DNA from: Syntrophaceae bacterium
GTDB lineage: Bacteria; Desulfobacterota; Syntrophia; Syntrophales; Smithellaceae
Reading direction: 5' to 3'
DNA: 64,000 bases
Assembly (NCBI GenBank): GCA_018436925.1
Contig: JAHDKI010000021.1
Coordinates: forward strand, 1 to 64,000
Part shown: piece by piece, positions 35,209-44,497 of the stretch
Numbering within the stretch: the first letter of the stretch is position 1
Layout: every line of letters starts with the position of its first letter
Position numbers and translations under genes: made by a program
The notes under the pieces: model-generated
Seen by the model: the letters and a program-made list of their open reading frames with translations, nothing else
What the model was told of the DNA's origin: nothing
The model's database searches: none

Positions 35209-36447
35209 ATGAGGAAACGTACGGGCTTTTTCTATTTTTCAGCAGTCATTCTCTTTATCGTCTGGACAACTGTCGCATCCGCCAATGAAATCGTGATCGG
35301 CTACACCGGCCCTTTGAGCGGCCCCGCGGCCGAATACGGACTGGACTGTTTAAACGGCGTGGACATGGCGATCAACGAAATCAACGCCTCAGGCGGAGTG
35401 CTCATTCGAGGCAAGCGGCATTCTTTCAGACTGGAGAAGCGGGACGACGGCATTAAGCCGGATGTCGCAGCGGCCTACGCCAAAGAGCTGCGCAAGGATC
35501 ACAAAGCCATCGCCATCTTTAATCCTGTCTACGGGACCATGACCGCCTTGATGAAGATGAATGAGGAAAGAAGAAACGAGTTTCTCGTCATGGGCTATAC
35601 CAGCGTGCCGACCGCGGCTGAAACGGGAAACAAACTGACCATCATCCTGACGATGCCGTTTACGATTTACGTGAAATATATGTCCGATATCGCCTGGAAC
35701 AACGGCTGGCGAAAATGCGCCATGGTCGCCACGGCCGGCCCCTATGGCGAAGCCTGGCGAAAGGTCTTCGGCGGCGCCTGGCTGCAAAAAGGCGGCACGA
35801 TCACGCTGGACAAACCCGCCAATTATTATACAAAAACGGATTTCGCAGGCCCCTTGGCTGAAGCGCTGGCTACAAATCCGGATTTCCTGCTGATCGGCGG
35901 ACCGTCGGGCACGACCGCCCTCATCATCGAACAGGCCCGCGCCAAAGGCTTTGAAGGCGGCTTTGTGTTGATTGACCAGGCCAAACTCGACGCGATCCGC
36001 AACGTCATGGAAAAGCCTCTGAACATGGAAGGCGCAATCGGCGTGGCCATGTTTGAAAGCATTGAGTATCCGGTCACTCAAACATTCCTCAATAATTATA
36101 CGGCGCAATACAAAAGAGGGGTGACCTGGGAGTGCGTGGTGCATTACACCAGCATGCATGCGCTGGCCAAAGCCATTGCCGCCGCCGGCAGCGCAGACGA
36201 CGTCCGGGCGATCCGGGCCGCATTCCCCAGCGCGTTCCCCATGCTGGGAGACAAGTATCCCATGGAAGTCTACGGCATCCAGTCCAACGGCCGTCTGATT
36301 TCAACTCCCGTCATCCAAACGATGCGGTACGCCAGATTTTCGCAGACGAACTTGTACGTCTGGTGGGCCAATACGCAAAAAGAATTCGATGCCGTCCAGA
36401 AGATGACCAAGGGCACGATTCCGCTGATCTGGTATAAAATGAACTAA
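35209..36447 (+). CDS. Branched-chain-amino-acid-type ABC transporter binding protein
   Basis: A 412-residue periplasmic type I solute-binding protein. Residues 1-25 form the signal peptide (ending TVASANE). The mature part begins IVIGYTGPLSGPAAEYGLDC, the LivJ-family start, followed by GVDMAINEINASGGV and a second lobe around DFLLIGGPSGTTALIIEQ. The family binds amino acids, amides, urea or aromatic acids. No permease or ATPase genes are adjacent, and the gene is closed by its own terminator, so it is an orphan binding protein that must share a transporter or work as a sensor. The start has a GGGGGAGGG site. Confidence 0.9.
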   Translation: MRKRTGFFYFSAVILFIVWTTVASANEIVIGYTGPLSGPAAEYGLDCLNGVDMAINEINASGGVLIRGKRHSFRLEKRDDGIKPDVAAAYAKELRKDHKAIAIFNPVYGTMTALMKMNEERRNEFLVMGYTSVPTAAETGNKLTIILTMPFTIYVKYMSDIAWNNGWRKCAMVATAGPYGEAWRKVFGGAWLQKGGTITLDKPANYYTKTDFAGPLAEALATNPDFLLIGGPSGTTALIIEQARAKGFEGGFVLIDQAKLDAIRNVMEKPLNMEGAIGVAMFESIEYPVTQTFLNNYTAQYKRGVTWECVVHYTSMHALAKAIAAAGSADDVRAIRAAFPSAFPMLGDKYPMEVYGIQSNGRLISTPVIQTMRYARFSQTNLYVWWANTQKEFDAVQKMTKGTIPLIWYKMN

Positions 36448-36500
36448 GCGCCTCCGCGTCAGGAGCGAAGGCCCGAAAAGACAATAAAATCGTCTTCAAA

Positions 36501-36544
36501 ACGCCCGTTTTTTCCGATATCTCCGGGGAAACGGGCGTTTTTTT
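36501..36544 (+). terminator. Rho-independent terminator after the binding-protein gene
   Basis: ACGCCCGTTT pairs perfectly with AAACGGGCGT (10 bp, 18-nt loop) and is followed by a run of T. Confidence 0.9.
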
Positions 36545-36560
36545 AAGCGTAAAAATTCTT

Positions 36561-36589
36561 TTGACATCCAACTGCGCATCTCTTATGCT
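36561..36589 (+). promoter_or_regulatory. Sigma-70-type promoter of the nitronate-monooxygenase-like gene
   Basis: TTGACA at 36561-36566 and TATGCT at 36584-36589 with 17-nt spacing, 69 bp before the start codon and 16 bp after the preceding terminator. Confidence 0.75.
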
Positions 36590-36658
36590 GCCGCACAAAA
36601 GAGGAACGAATCCCGGATCCTTCTTAACAAGATCCAAATTCCCTGCAAGGAGAAAAAT

Positions 36659-37708
36659 ATGTTTAAAACGAAAATGACAGAGATGTTCGGCATCCGACAT
36701 CCCATTATGCTCGCCGGCATGAACTGGATCACCGAACCGAAGCTGGTCTCGGCGGTTTGCAACGCGGGCGGCCTGGGCCTTCTGGCCATCGCCCGGTGCA
36801 ACCCGAAAGAAACCCGGGACAACATCCGGCAGATCCGCGACCTGACCGACAAGCCCTTCGGCGTCAACCAGATTCTTGTCGGCCCCGGCGCGAAAGAAAA
36901 TATCGCCGTGGCCATTGAAGAGAAGGTGCCGATCATCAATTATTCTCTCGGGAAACCTTGGTTTGTCAATGATGTGCACGCTTACGGCGGCAAAGTCGTG
37001 GGAACCATCGCGATCGCCAAGCACGCCGCCAAGGCCGTCCAATTGGGATGCGACGCGCTGGTCATCACCGGGCACGAAGCGGCCGCTCACGGTGCTGCGG
37101 CCACCTCGATGGTGCTCATCCCCATCGTCGCCTCAATGGTCCAGGTTCCGCTGATCGCCGCAGGCGGTTTCTACGACGGACGGGGACTTGCGGCCGCCCT
37201 TGCTTTGGGCGCTGACGGCATCTCGATGGGCAGCCGTTTTATGATCGTGAAAGAGAGCATGGTCCACGACAACTTCAAGCGCCTGTGCATGGAAGCCACC
37301 GAACAGGACACGCTCTATGACAACGTTTTTGACGGCATGGACGGACGCGTGCTGAAAACCAAAGAAGCCGAAGCAATGATGAAGCGCGGCTTCCCGCTGG
37401 TGGAAGCAATCAAAGGCGCCCTTCTGGTCAAACGGTTGATGAATCTCTCTTTTGCCAAATTCGTGGGCGTTTCTCTCGACATGCTCCGCGCGGAAGAAGG
37501 CCACCCGCTCATGGTGCTGGCGCGCCAGGCGGTGGGCAACATGAAGCATCTCAAGGCGCTCAATGAAGGCGATGTCGAAGGCGGGATTCTGTTTGCCGGC
37601 CAATGCTGCGGCGGCATTTCCGACAACCCGACGACTAAAGAACTCATCGACCGCATCATGGTCGAAGCGGAAACCACGCTGAACCGGTTAAACGCTTTTA
37701 AAATCTGA
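36659..37708 (+). CDS. Nitronate monooxygenase-like FMN enzyme
   Basis: A 349-residue TIM-barrel flavoprotein of the 2-nitropropane dioxygenase family. It starts with MFGIRHPIMLAGMNWITEPK and GGLGLLAIARCNP, followed by VITGHEAAAHG with the conserved His near residue 145, then PLIAAGGFYDGRGLAAALALGADGISMGSRF for phosphate binding of FMN. Members oxidise nitronates or reduce quinones and enoyl substrates (FabK is a relative), so the exact reaction is open. The ribosome site is AAGGAG. A consensus promoter stands directly upstream. A phosphatase gene follows at 54 bp. Confidence 0.86.
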   Translation: MFKTKMTEMFGIRHPIMLAGMNWITEPKLVSAVCNAGGLGLLAIARCNPKETRDNIRQIRDLTDKPFGVNQILVGPGAKENIAVAIEEKVPIINYSLGKPWFVNDVHAYGGKVVGTIAIAKHAAKAVQLGCDALVITGHEAAAHGAAATSMVLIPIVASMVQVPLIAAGGFYDGRGLAAALALGADGISMGSRFMIVKESMVHDNFKRLCMEATEQDTLYDNVFDGMDGRVLKTKEAEAMMKRGFPLVEAIKGALLVKRLMNLSFAKFVGVSLDMLRAEEGHPLMVLARQAVGNMKHLKALNEGDVEGGILFAGQCCGGISDNPTTKELIDRIMVEAETTLNRLNAFKI

Positions 37709-37762
37709 TCCACTCCCGCGACCGCGGCGCGGGCGAACCGTGCCGCGGTTTGAGGCCGACTT

Positions 37763-38374
37763 ATGCAGCTCATTTTGGTCCGTCACGGCGAAACGCTCTG
37801 GAACCGGGAGGGACGCATCCAGGGCACAAGCGACATCGACCTGTCGCCCGCAGGGGTGAGCCAGGCGCAAAGGCTTGCTCGGGCGCTCAGAAAAATCCCC
37901 CTTTCCGCCATTTGCACAAGTCCGCTTATCCGCGCGAGACATACCGCGGAAATCATCAACCGCTACCACAACCTGCCCATTTCAACGCATCCGGATCTGG
38001 TCGAAATGGATCAGGGTGATTTTGAGGGCCTGTCGTTCAAAGAATTGATGGCCTGCGAAAAAGACTTCATCAACCGCTGGATCAAAGACCCGGCGTCCGT
38101 GCGCATGCCCGGCGGCGAATCGCTCATCGACCTGCAGAAGCGAGCCTGGCCGCCGGTGGAGTCCTTGATCCGCGCAGGCCAAAATGCGCTCATCGTCTCG
38201 CACAATTTTACGATTGCCGCGATTTTATGCCGTCTGCGGAATATCAGCCTGTCGGACATTCGTTCAACCTGCGTGGGCACCGCCTCGCAAACCGTCATCC
38301 ATACCGGACAAGACGGACCGGTCATGGAGAAATTCAACGACCGCAGCCATCTGGATGCCGATGATCCCGCCTGA
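37763..38374 (+). CDS. Histidine phosphatase family protein (phosphoglycerate-mutase-like)
   Basis: A 203-residue enzyme. The phosphohistidine motif LVRHGETLWNREGRIQG begins at residue 4. The second conserved His is in LIVSHNFTIAAI near residue 150, with the Arg in LIRARHTAEI and Glu in DLVEMDQGDFEG. It resembles CobC/GpmB-type broad phosphatases; CobC (alpha-ribazole phosphatase) would connect to cobalamin use in the window but cannot be told from sequence. The upstream 54-bp spacing to the flavoprotein gene suggests co-transcription. Confidence 0.87.
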   Translation: MQLILVRHGETLWNREGRIQGTSDIDLSPAGVSQAQRLARALRKIPLSAICTSPLIRARHTAEIINRYHNLPISTHPDLVEMDQGDFEGLSFKELMACEKDFINRWIKDPASVRMPGGESLIDLQKRAWPPVESLIRAGQNALIVSHNFTIAAILCRLRNISLSDIRSTCVGTASQTVIHTGQDGPVMEKFNDRSHLDADDPA

Positions 38375-38386
38375 TAAAAAATTCTA

Positions 38387-38415
38387 TTGACAGGTTTTTT
38401 TGATATTGCTATAGA
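38387..38415 (+). promoter_or_regulatory. trp operon promoter
   Basis: TTGACA at 38387-38392 and TATAGA at 38410-38415 with exactly 17 nt between them. Transcription would start near 38422, about 22 bp before the leader-peptide ATG. No TrpR-type operator palindrome was recognised. Confidence 0.88.
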
Positions 38416-38443
38416 AGCGGCCAATTCGTTGGAGACATTTATT

Positions 38444-38521
38444 ATGAAGCAGATCGTCATGATCCCGAAATTGAATAACTGGTGGTGGTGGACCCTCATC
38501 CGGAGGTGTTTCCGCCGCTGA
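38444..38521 (+). CDS. trpL: trp operon leader peptide
   Basis: A 25-codon open frame, MKQIVMIPKLNN-WWWW-TLIRRCFRR, with a GGAG site at 38431-38434. Four consecutive Trp codons (38480-38491) stand directly before the first of several alternative RNA stems. Ribosome stalling on these codons when charged tRNA-Trp is scarce would leave the antiterminator free to form. It lies between the promoter and a strong terminator, upstream of trpE, so its role as attenuation leader is clear although the peptide has no family match expected. Confidence 0.93.
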   Translation: MKQIVMIPKLNNWWWWTLIRRCFRR

Positions 38522-38579
38522 CCCGATGACATTCCGTCAAAGCCGTGGAGACCCTCACTGAGGTCTCCACGGCTTTTTT
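38490..38579 (+). promoter_or_regulatory. Tryptophan attenuator: alternative 1:2, 2:3 and terminator stems
   Basis: Segment 1 (GGA, CCTC at 38490-38497) can pair with segment 2 (GAGG 38503-38506 and TCC 38511-38513). Segment 2 (GAGG and TTTCC, 38503-38513) can instead pair with segment 3 (GGAGA, CCTC, 38547-38556), forming an antiterminator. Segment 3 is also the left arm of the terminator. When ribosomes stall on the Trp codons at 38480-38491 they cover segment 1, favouring 2:3 and reading on into trpE. Pairings were found by eye. Confidence 0.82.
38541..38579 (+). terminator. Attenuator terminator of the trp operon
   Basis: A perfect 13-bp stem (AGCCGTGGAGACC / GGTCTCCACGGCT) with an 8-nt loop, then six T. 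It stops transcription about 60 bp before trpE when tryptophan is plentiful. Confidence 0.93.
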
Positions 38580-38590
38580 GTTTGACCCCG

Positions 38591-38624
38591 AAAGGCCGTG
38601 AAGAAAAACTTCGCGGCCTTTTCT
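38591..38624 (+). terminator. Second hairpin between attenuator and trpE
   Basis: AAAGGCCG, one T-G pair and GAAG... pair across an AAAAA loop with CTTC, G and CGGCCTTT, giving about 13 bp followed by a short T-rich stretch. It ends some 20 bp before the trpE start and might be a back-up terminator or an element shaping access to the trpE ribosome site. Confidence 0.55.
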
Positions 38625-38642
38625 CGTTTAAGGAGACAAAAA

Positions 38643-40136
38643 ATGTATCAGCCGAAATTTGCGGACTTTGAAAAGCTGGCTCAACGGGGAAACCTGATCC
38701 CCGTTTACCGGGAGATTCTTGCCGATGTGGAAACGCCGGTGTCCGTCTTAAGAAAGATTCAGCACCGGGATTACGCCTATCTGCTCGAAAGCGTCGAGGG
38801 CGGGGAAAAATGGGGACGCTATTCCTTTTTGGGCACGGACGCGGGCGTCGTCTTCCGGGTGGCGGGCAATCAGGTGCTCATTTCCGAAAACGGTCGTTTG
38901 ACACGCCGCGATCATCAGGAAAACCCGATGGCCGTCCTGCGTGATTTGCTTGCACGCTACCGGCCGGTCGCGGTTGCCGGTCTGCCCAGGTTTTTCGGCG
39001 GCGCGGTGGGCTACCTGGGCTACGACATGGTGCGCTATTTCGAAAACCTGCCCGATGCGCCGCCGGATGATTTGGACTTGGACGATGCTGTGTTCATCAT
39101 CAGCGACACCCTTTTAATTTTTGACAACATCCGCCACACCATCAAAATCGTCTCCTGCGCCTACCTGGATGACGCGGTTTCTTTAGAAGCCGCCTACAAC
39201 AAGGCTTGCGCCGGAATCGACGAGATGGCCGCCTTGCTGAGCGCACCAATGATCTCCCAACCGTCGCCGCAGCAAGCCGAGGACATTCACTTTGAATCCA
39301 ACATGACGCCCGCGGCTTACAAAGCGATTGTCGAGCGGGCCAAAGACTACATCACAGCGGGCGACGCCATCCAGGTGGTGCTTTCCCAGCGCTTTTCGGC
39401 GCGCTGCAAGATCGACCCGGTGGACCTCTACCGCGGGCTTCGCTACGTCAACCCGTCGCCGTATCTTTTCTTTTTGAAATTGGGCGGCATCAACCTGATC
39501 GGATCTTCGCCGGAAGTGATGGTGCGCCTTGAGCAAGGCGACATCGAACTGCGACCGATTGCCGGCACCCGCAAGCGCGGCAAAACCGAGCAGGAGGACC
39601 GCGAGCTGTCCGACGAGCTGCTTTCCGACGAAAAGGAACGGGCCGAGCATGTGATGCTCGTTGATTTGGGACGCAACGATCTGGGCCGCGTGGCCCAGAC
39701 CGGGACGGTGCAGGTCAATCAGTACATGGTCGTCGAAAAGTATTCGCACGTGATGCACCTGGTCTCTAATGTGCGCGCGCAACTGGCCGCCGGCAAAGAC
39801 GCCTTCGATGTGCTGGCCGCGACTTTTCCGGCTGGAACGCTCACCGGCGCGCCCAAGGTTCGCGCCATGCAGATCATCGACGAGCTCGAGGTCGTTAGGC
39901 GAGGTCCCTACGGCGGTGCGGTGGGCTACTTCAGCTTCACGGGCAACATGGATTTGTGCATCACGATCCGCACCCTGATTCTCGAAAGCGGCGTCGTCCA
40001 TGTTCAGGCGGGCGCGGGCATTGTCTATGACTCTGTGCCTGAAGCCGAATTTCAGGAAACGCAAAACAAGGCGCGCGGCATGCAACAGGCGGTGGCGCTC
40101 GCGGCGGGCGGATTTGTTCTGGAAAACGGTTTTTAG
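38643..40136 (+). CDS. trpE: Anthranilate synthase component I
   Basis: A 497-residue chorismate-binding enzyme that makes anthranilate with ammonia from TrpG. The C-terminal catalytic domain has the motifs GDAIQVVLSQRF, LIGSSPEVMVRLE, PIAGTRKRGKTEQED, HVMLVDLGRNDLGRV and GTLTGAPKVRAMQIIDELE. The N-terminal regulatory domain includes LLESVEGGEKWGRYSFLG, where the LLES Ser region binds feedback tryptophan. The start ATG 38643 has an AGGAG site; a longer frame from 38598 would run through the second hairpin. First gene of the trpEGDCFBA operon. Confidence 0.96.
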   Translation: MYQPKFADFEKLAQRGNLIPVYREILADVETPVSVLRKIQHRDYAYLLESVEGGEKWGRYSFLGTDAGVVFRVAGNQVLISENGRLTRRDHQENPMAVLRDLLARYRPVAVAGLPRFFGGAVGYLGYDMVRYFENLPDAPPDDLDLDDAVFIISDTLLIFDNIRHTIKIVSCAYLDDAVSLEAAYNKACAGIDEMAALLSAPMISQPSPQQAEDIHFESNMTPAAYKAIVERAKDYITAGDAIQVVLSQRFSARCKIDPVDLYRGLRYVNPSPYLFFLKLGGINLIGSSPEVMVRLEQGDIELRPIAGTRKRGKTEQEDRELSDELLSDEKERAEHVMLVDLGRNDLGRVAQTGTVQVNQYMVVEKYSHVMHLVSNVRAQLAAGKDAFDVLAATFPAGTLTGAPKVRAMQIIDELEVVRRGPYGGAVGYFSFTGNMDLCITIRTLILESGVVHVQAGAGIVYDSVPEAEFQETQNKARGMQQAVALAAGGFVLENGF

Positions 40137-40149
40137 AAGAGAGGCTTTC

Positions 40150-40737
40150 ATGATTTTGATGATCGACAACTACGATTCCTTTACCTTTAACATTGTTCAA
40201 TACTTGCAACAAATGGGCGAGGACGTTCGGGTTTATCGCAACGACAAGATCACCATCGCGGAGATTGAAAAGCTCCATCCTGAGGCGATCTTTTTGTCGC
40301 CCGGTCCCTGCACGCCCGTGGACGCGGGGATCACCGTGGAGGTCGTCCGGACGCTCTATGAGCGCTATCCGATGATGGGGATCTGCCTGGGACATCAATC
40401 CATCGGTTATGCCTTCGGCGGCGAGGTGGTTCGGGCCGGACGCATCATGCACGGCAAGATCTCCGACGTCAGGCACGACGGCAAAACGCTTTTCGCGGGC
40501 CTTCCCAATCCGTTTGTGGCCGGCCGCTATCACTCTCTCTTGGTGCGTCCGGAAACGCTGCCGCCTTGTCTGGAGGTGAGCGCCGCGACGGACGACGGTG
40601 AAATCATGGGCATGCGGCATAAAACCTATCCGGTGGAGGGCATCCAGTTTCATCCCGAATCGGTGCTCACGCCCCAGGGAAAACGCATTTTAAGAAACTT
40701 TTTAAAACATATCCGACAAAAGGAGAAACGATCATGA
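40150..40737 (+). CDS. trpG: Anthranilate synthase component II (glutamine amidotransferase)
   Basis: A 195-residue class I glutamine amidotransferase. It starts [20 protein letters not shown]. The nucleophilic Cys is in [15 protein letters not shown] near residue 80, and the His-Glu pair in [13 protein letters not shown] near 172. It releases ammonia for TrpE and may also serve PabB. The stop overlaps trpD in ATGA. Unlike E. coli, it is not fused to TrpD. Confidence 0.96.
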   Translation: MILMIDNYDSFTFNIVQYLQQMGEDVRVYRNDKITIAEIEKLHPEAIFLSPGPCTPVDAGITVEVVRTLYERYPMMGICLGHQSIGYAFGGEVVRAGRIMHGKISDVRHDGKTLFAGLPNPFVAGRYHSLLVRPETLPPCLEVSAATDDGEIMGMRHKTYPVEGIQFHPESVLTPQGKRILRNFLKHIRQKEKRS

Positions 40738-41744
40738 TCAGGGAAGCGATCGACAAGGCGGTGCAGAATATCGATCTGCAGGAAACCGAAATGATGGCGG
40801 CGATGGGCGAAATCATGAACGGCGAGGCCACGCCCGCCCAGATCGGCGCATTGGTCACGGCGCTGCGGATGAAAGGCGAAACCGCTGTCGAGGTGACCGG
40901 CGCCGCGCGCATCATGCGTCAAAAGGCCACGCGCGTGAATGCCTGCGCGACGACCATCGTCGACACCTGCGGCACGGGCGGCGACAAGCTCAACACCTTC
41001 AACATTTCCACCACCACGGCCTTTGTCGCGGCGGCGGCGGGCCTCAGCGTGGCCAAGCACGGCAACCGGGCCGTCTCCAGCGGCTGCGGCAGCGCCGATG
41101 TGCTCGAAGCCCTGGGCGTCAAAATCGATGTCGATCAGGAAATTGTCGAGGAATGCATCCAGCAGATCGGCATCGGATTCCTGTTTGCGCCGAAACTGCA
41201 TGGCGCGATGAAATACGCCATCGGTCCTCGACGCGAAATCGGCATCCGCACGATCTTCAACATGCTCGGTCCGCTCACCAACCCGGCGGGCGCCACCGCC
41301 CAGCTTTTGGGCGTGTATGCCCCAAAGCTCACCGAGATGTTCGCTGTGGCGCTCAAAAACATGGGGACGAAACGCGCGTTTGTCGTGCACGGTTCCGACG
41401 GTCTGGATGAAGTCACGATTACCGGAGAAACCCGCGTGGCGGAACTTCGAGACGGGCTTATCCGCACCTATAACCTTTCCCCCGAAGATTATGTCGGCGG
41501 CGTCCATCCTCTTGAGGCCATCCGGGGGGGGGATCCGTCGACCAACGCCCGCATCACGCGCGATGTGCTTTCCGGCAAACCCGGCGCGTGCCGTGATGTC
41601 GTGCTTTTAAATGCGGGGCTCGCGATTGTGGCCGGAGAGAAAGCCGCGGATCTGGCGCAAGGGGTCAAAATCGCCGCCGACTGCATCGATTCCGGCGCGG
41701 CCGTAAAAAAACTCCAGGCGCTCATCGAGATGAGCAACAGCTAA
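40734..41744 (+). CDS. trpD: Anthranilate phosphoribosyltransferase
   Basis: A 336-residue transferase joining anthranilate and PRPP. The PRPP site is [19 protein letters not shown] near residue 80, followed by [21 protein letters not shown] and [21 protein letters not shown]; all family motifs are present and the length is usual. A 97-bp gap follows before trpC and contains a small inverted repeat. Confidence 0.97.
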   Translation: MIREAIDKAVQNIDLQETEMMAAMGEIMNGEATPAQIGALVTALRMKGETAVEVTGAARIMRQKATRVNACATTIVDTCGTGGDKLNTFNISTTTAFVAAAAGLSVAKHGNRAVSSGCGSADVLEALGVKIDVDQEIVEECIQQIGIGFLFAPKLHGAMKYAIGPRREIGIRTIFNMLGPLTNPAGATAQLLGVYAPKLTEMFAVALKNMGTKRAFVVHGSDGLDEVTITGETRVAELRDGLIRTYNLSPEDYVGGVHPLEAIRGGDPSTNARITRDVLSGKPGACRDVVLLNAGLAIVAGEKAADLAQGVKIAADCIDSGAAVKKLQALIEMSNS

Positions 41745-41750
41745 AGGGTT

Positions 41751-41768
41751 CCCCTCTTCTGAAGGGGG
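41751..41768. repeat. Small inverted repeat between trpD and trpC
   Basis: CCCC-T-CTTC and GAAG-GGGG pair over 8 bp with a bulged T, and a GATTTAGGGGGATT tract follows at 41768-41781. The mix of CCCC and GGGGGA tracts looks like a decayed copy of a short intergenic repeat, but only one copy is in the window. It might also shape trpD/trpC mRNA. Confidence 0.35.
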
Positions 41769-41841
41769 ATTTAGGGGGATTGTACGACCCTCCTCGCGCC
41801 GCCTTTAGGTGGTCAAAAAAGGAGGGAGCTCTGAGAGGAAT

Positions 41842-42618
41842 ATGATTTTAGATCGAATTATTGAAACGAAGAAAAAAGAAGTTGCGGCGCTCAAACGCCT
41901 GACCTCCGCCGCGGCGCTGGAACAAACCATCGCGACGCTTTCACCCTGCCGCGATTTTGTTGCGGCGCTTTGCGCCTCACCTTGCGCGATCATTGCCGAG
42001 GTCAAATGCGCCTCGCCGTCACGCGGCAGACTGGTGGATCCTTTCGACCCGATTGCCATTGCGAAAACCTATGAGCAAAACGGCGCGGCCGCGATTTCTG
42101 TTCTGACGGATGAGCAATACTTTCTGGGACACAAAGACGATCTTCGGCAAATCCGTTCCGAAGTCGCGATTCCGGTGTTGCGAAAAGACTTCATGATCGA
42201 CCCGATTCAACTGTTTGAAACGCGCGCGTTGGGCGCGGACGCCGTCTTGCTCATTGTCCGGATTTTGGGAAAAAGTCTTGCCGGATTTATCCGGCTCGCC
42301 GAAAATCTGGGCTTGCACGCGCTTGTGGAAGTGCACACTGAAAAAGAACTGGATGCGGCCCTGGCCGCAGGCGCCCGGATCATCGGGATCAACAACCGAA
42401 ATCTCGACACGTTTGTCACGGATCTCAACACCAGCCGCGTCCTTGCCGACCGGATCCCGGCCGGCATTCCCGTCGTGGCGGAAAGCGCCCTGCAAAGCCG
42501 GCACGACCTGGAAAATCTGATGCAGGCGGGCATACACGCTTTTCTGATCGGGGAAGGCCTGGTGACGGCTCGGGATATCGGTCGCAAACTCAAAACGTTT
42601 CTGGGAGAGACGCCATGA
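41842..42618 (+). CDS. trpC: Indole-3-glycerol phosphate synthase
   Basis: A 258-residue (beta/alpha)8 enzyme acting on carboxyphenylaminodeoxyribulose phosphate. Features are AIIAEVKCASPSRGRLVDPFDP (catalytic Lys and Glu), ISVLTDEQYFLGHKDDL, VLRKDFMIDPIQLFETRALGADA, IGINNRNLDTFVTDL and VAESALQSRHDLENL. The start ATG 41842 stands 4 nt after AGAGGAAT and gives the usual length; an ATG at 41809 adds 11 residues. It overlaps trpF in ATGA and is not fused to it. Confidence 0.96.
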   Translation: MILDRIIETKKKEVAALKRLTSAAALEQTIATLSPCRDFVAALCASPCAIIAEVKCASPSRGRLVDPFDPIAIAKTYEQNGAAAISVLTDEQYFLGHKDDLRQIRSEVAIPVLRKDFMIDPIQLFETRALGADAVLLIVRILGKSLAGFIRLAENLGLHALVEVHTEKELDAALAAGARIIGINNRNLDTFVTDLNTSRVLADRIPAGIPVVAESALQSRHDLENLMQAGIHAFLIGEGLVTARDIGRKLKTFLGETP

Positions 42619-43268
42619 TCGGCGTGAAAATCTGCGGCATCACGAACCCGAAAGACGCGCTGTGCGCCGCTGAAAACGGCGCGGCGGCCGTCGGTCTGAT
42701 TTTCTATCCGCCGTCGCCGCGCTGTGTCAACCCGTTTCAGGCTCGCGCGGCCATCGCTGCGCTGCCCGACCACGTGGTGCGCGTCGGGGTATTCGTCAAC
42801 GAGGACGAAGCGCGCGTGCAGGACATTTACGAATCCTGCGGCCTGGACATGATTCAACTTCACGGAGACGAGCCGCCTGAGTATTGCCGCAGTTTCGCCA
42901 CAGACCGCCTCATCAAGGCGTTCGCGTTAAAGACGGATAAGGACTTAGGCCGCGTTGACGATTACGAGGTCGCCGCGATCCTTGTCGATACCCGTCATGC
43001 GGGCCTTTACGGCGGCACCGGAAAGACCTCCGACTGGGAGCTGGCGAAACGCGTGTCGCGTCCGTTGATCCTGTCGGGAGGGCTCAAGGAAGAAAACGCC
43101 GTTGAGGCATTTGATATTGTAAGGCCCGGCGCGTTGGACCTCAACAGCGGCGTGGAAATTTCACCCGGCCGGAAAGATCCGGAAAAAATTCAACGGGTCA
43201 TGCAAAAAATCGCGGCATTGCCCGCCGCAGGCGGGCCGCGCATCTTCACGAAAAGGACGAACCGATGA
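42615..43268 (+). CDS. trpF: Phosphoribosylanthranilate isomerase
   Basis: A 217-residue TIM-barrel isomerase performing the Amadori rearrangement before TrpC. Seen are [19 protein letters not shown] (catalytic Cys), [48 protein letters not shown] (catalytic Asp) and [15 protein letters not shown]. It overlaps trpC and trpB by ATGA at both ends, so translation is coupled. Confidence 0.96.
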   Translation: MIGVKICGITNPKDALCAAENGAAAVGLIFYPPSPRCVNPFQARAAIAALPDHVVRVGVFVNEDEARVQDIYESCGLDMIQLHGDEPPEYCRSFATDRLIKAFALKTDKDLGRVDDYEVAAILVDTRHAGLYGGTGKTSDWELAKRVSRPLILSGGLKEENAVEAFDIVRPGALDLNSGVEISPGRKDPEKIQRVMQKIAALPAAGGPRIFTKRTNR

Positions 43269-44446
43269 AATCATTACCCGACAAACACGGACATTTTGAT
43301 CTCTTTGGCGGCCGCTATGCCGCCGAAACGCTCATGCCCGCGCTTCTGGAGCTGGAAGCGGCCTACGCCAAGGCTAGAAAAGACAGCGCCTTCGCGAAGG
43401 CATTCGACACTTATCAGCGCCAGTATGCGGGACGTCCCACGCCTTTGTATTTCGCCAAACGCATGACCAAAGCGCTCGGCGGCGCGAAAATCTATCTCAA
43501 ACGCGAGGACCTCAACCACACCGGATCGCACAAGATCAACAACACGCTGGGGCAGGCGCTTCTGGCTTGCCGGATGGGCAAGAAAAAGGTGATTGCCGAA
43601 ACGGGAGCGGGCCAGCACGGCGTGGCCACCGCCACGGTGGCGGCGCTTTTCGGAATGGCGTGCAAAATCTTCATGGGCGAAGAAGACATCCGCCGCCAGG
43701 CGCCAAACGTATTTCGTATGAAAATTCTGGGCGCCGAAGTCGTTCCGGTCAAAAGCGGGACCGCCACGCTCAAAGACGCGATGAACGAAGCGATGCGCTA
43801 CTGGGTGTCGTCGGTGCGCGACACGTTTTACATCATCGGCACAACCGCCGGTCCCCATCCATACCCGATGATGGTGCGCGACTTTCAGTCCGTCATCGGC
43901 CGGGAAATCCGAAAGCAGATCCGAAAAGCCGAAGGCCGGAATCCCGATGCGCTGGTGGCCTGCGTGGGCGGCGGCTCCAACGCCATGGGCACGTTTTACC
44001 CGTTTCGCAGCGACAAAGAGGTGGCCCTGATCGGCGTCGAGGCGGCAGGACGCGGCATGGAGACGCCCTGGCATTCCGCCAGCATCACGGGCGGACAAAT
44101 CGGCGTCCTGCACGGCAACAAAACGTATCTTCTGCAAGATGAGCACGGTCAGGTGCGCGACGCTTACTCCATCGCTGCGGGGCTCGACTATCCCGGTGTG
44201 GGACCCGAGCACGCGTATTTTGCCGCACGCGGCCGCGCCCGCTATCTCACAGTCACGGATGACGAAGCTGTTGACGCATTCTTGTTTTTGTCACGCCATG
44301 AAGGGATCATCCCCGCGCTGGAAAGTTCACATGCCATCGCGCAGGTCATGAAAATCGCGCCCACGATGAAAAAAAACGCGATTCTGGTGGTCTGTCTGTC
44401 CGGACGCGGCGATAAAGACGCGCAAACCATTATTGAAACCATGTAG
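43265..44446 (+). CDS. trpB: Tryptophan synthase beta chain
   Basis: A 393-residue PLP enzyme making tryptophan from indole and serine. The PLP lysine is in [19 protein letters not shown] near residue 86, EKTGAGQHG-type sequence appears as [14 protein letters not shown], and the phosphate loop is [12 protein letters not shown]. The conserved GVEAAG and LSGRGDKD end are present. This is the TrpB1 type that pairs with TrpA. It begins within the trpF stop overlap. Confidence 0.97.
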   Translation: MKSLPDKHGHFDLFGGRYAAETLMPALLELEAAYAKARKDSAFAKAFDTYQRQYAGRPTPLYFAKRMTKALGGAKIYLKREDLNHTGSHKINNTLGQALLACRMGKKKVIAETGAGQHGVATATVAALFGMACKIFMGEEDIRRQAPNVFRMKILGAEVVPVKSGTATLKDAMNEAMRYWVSSVRDTFYIIGTTAGPHPYPMMVRDFQSVIGREIRKQIRKAEGRNPDALVACVGGGSNAMGTFYPFRSDKEVALIGVEAAGRGMETPWHSASITGGQIGVLHGNKTYLLQDEHGQVRDAYSIAAGLDYPGVGPEHAYFAARGRARYLTVTDDEAVDAFLFLSRHEGIIPALESSHAIAQVMKIAPTMKKNAILVVCLSGRGDKDAQTIIETM

Positions 44447-44497
44447 GCGACGATGTCCAAACCGTTGCTTGCCAAAACAGGATTGAGGAATACTGAT

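Noticed and set aside
38416..38642. T-box or TRAP-type control of trp
   Set aside because: No T-box sequence and no repeated GAG/UAG triplets; the WWWW leader and alternative stems explain the region.
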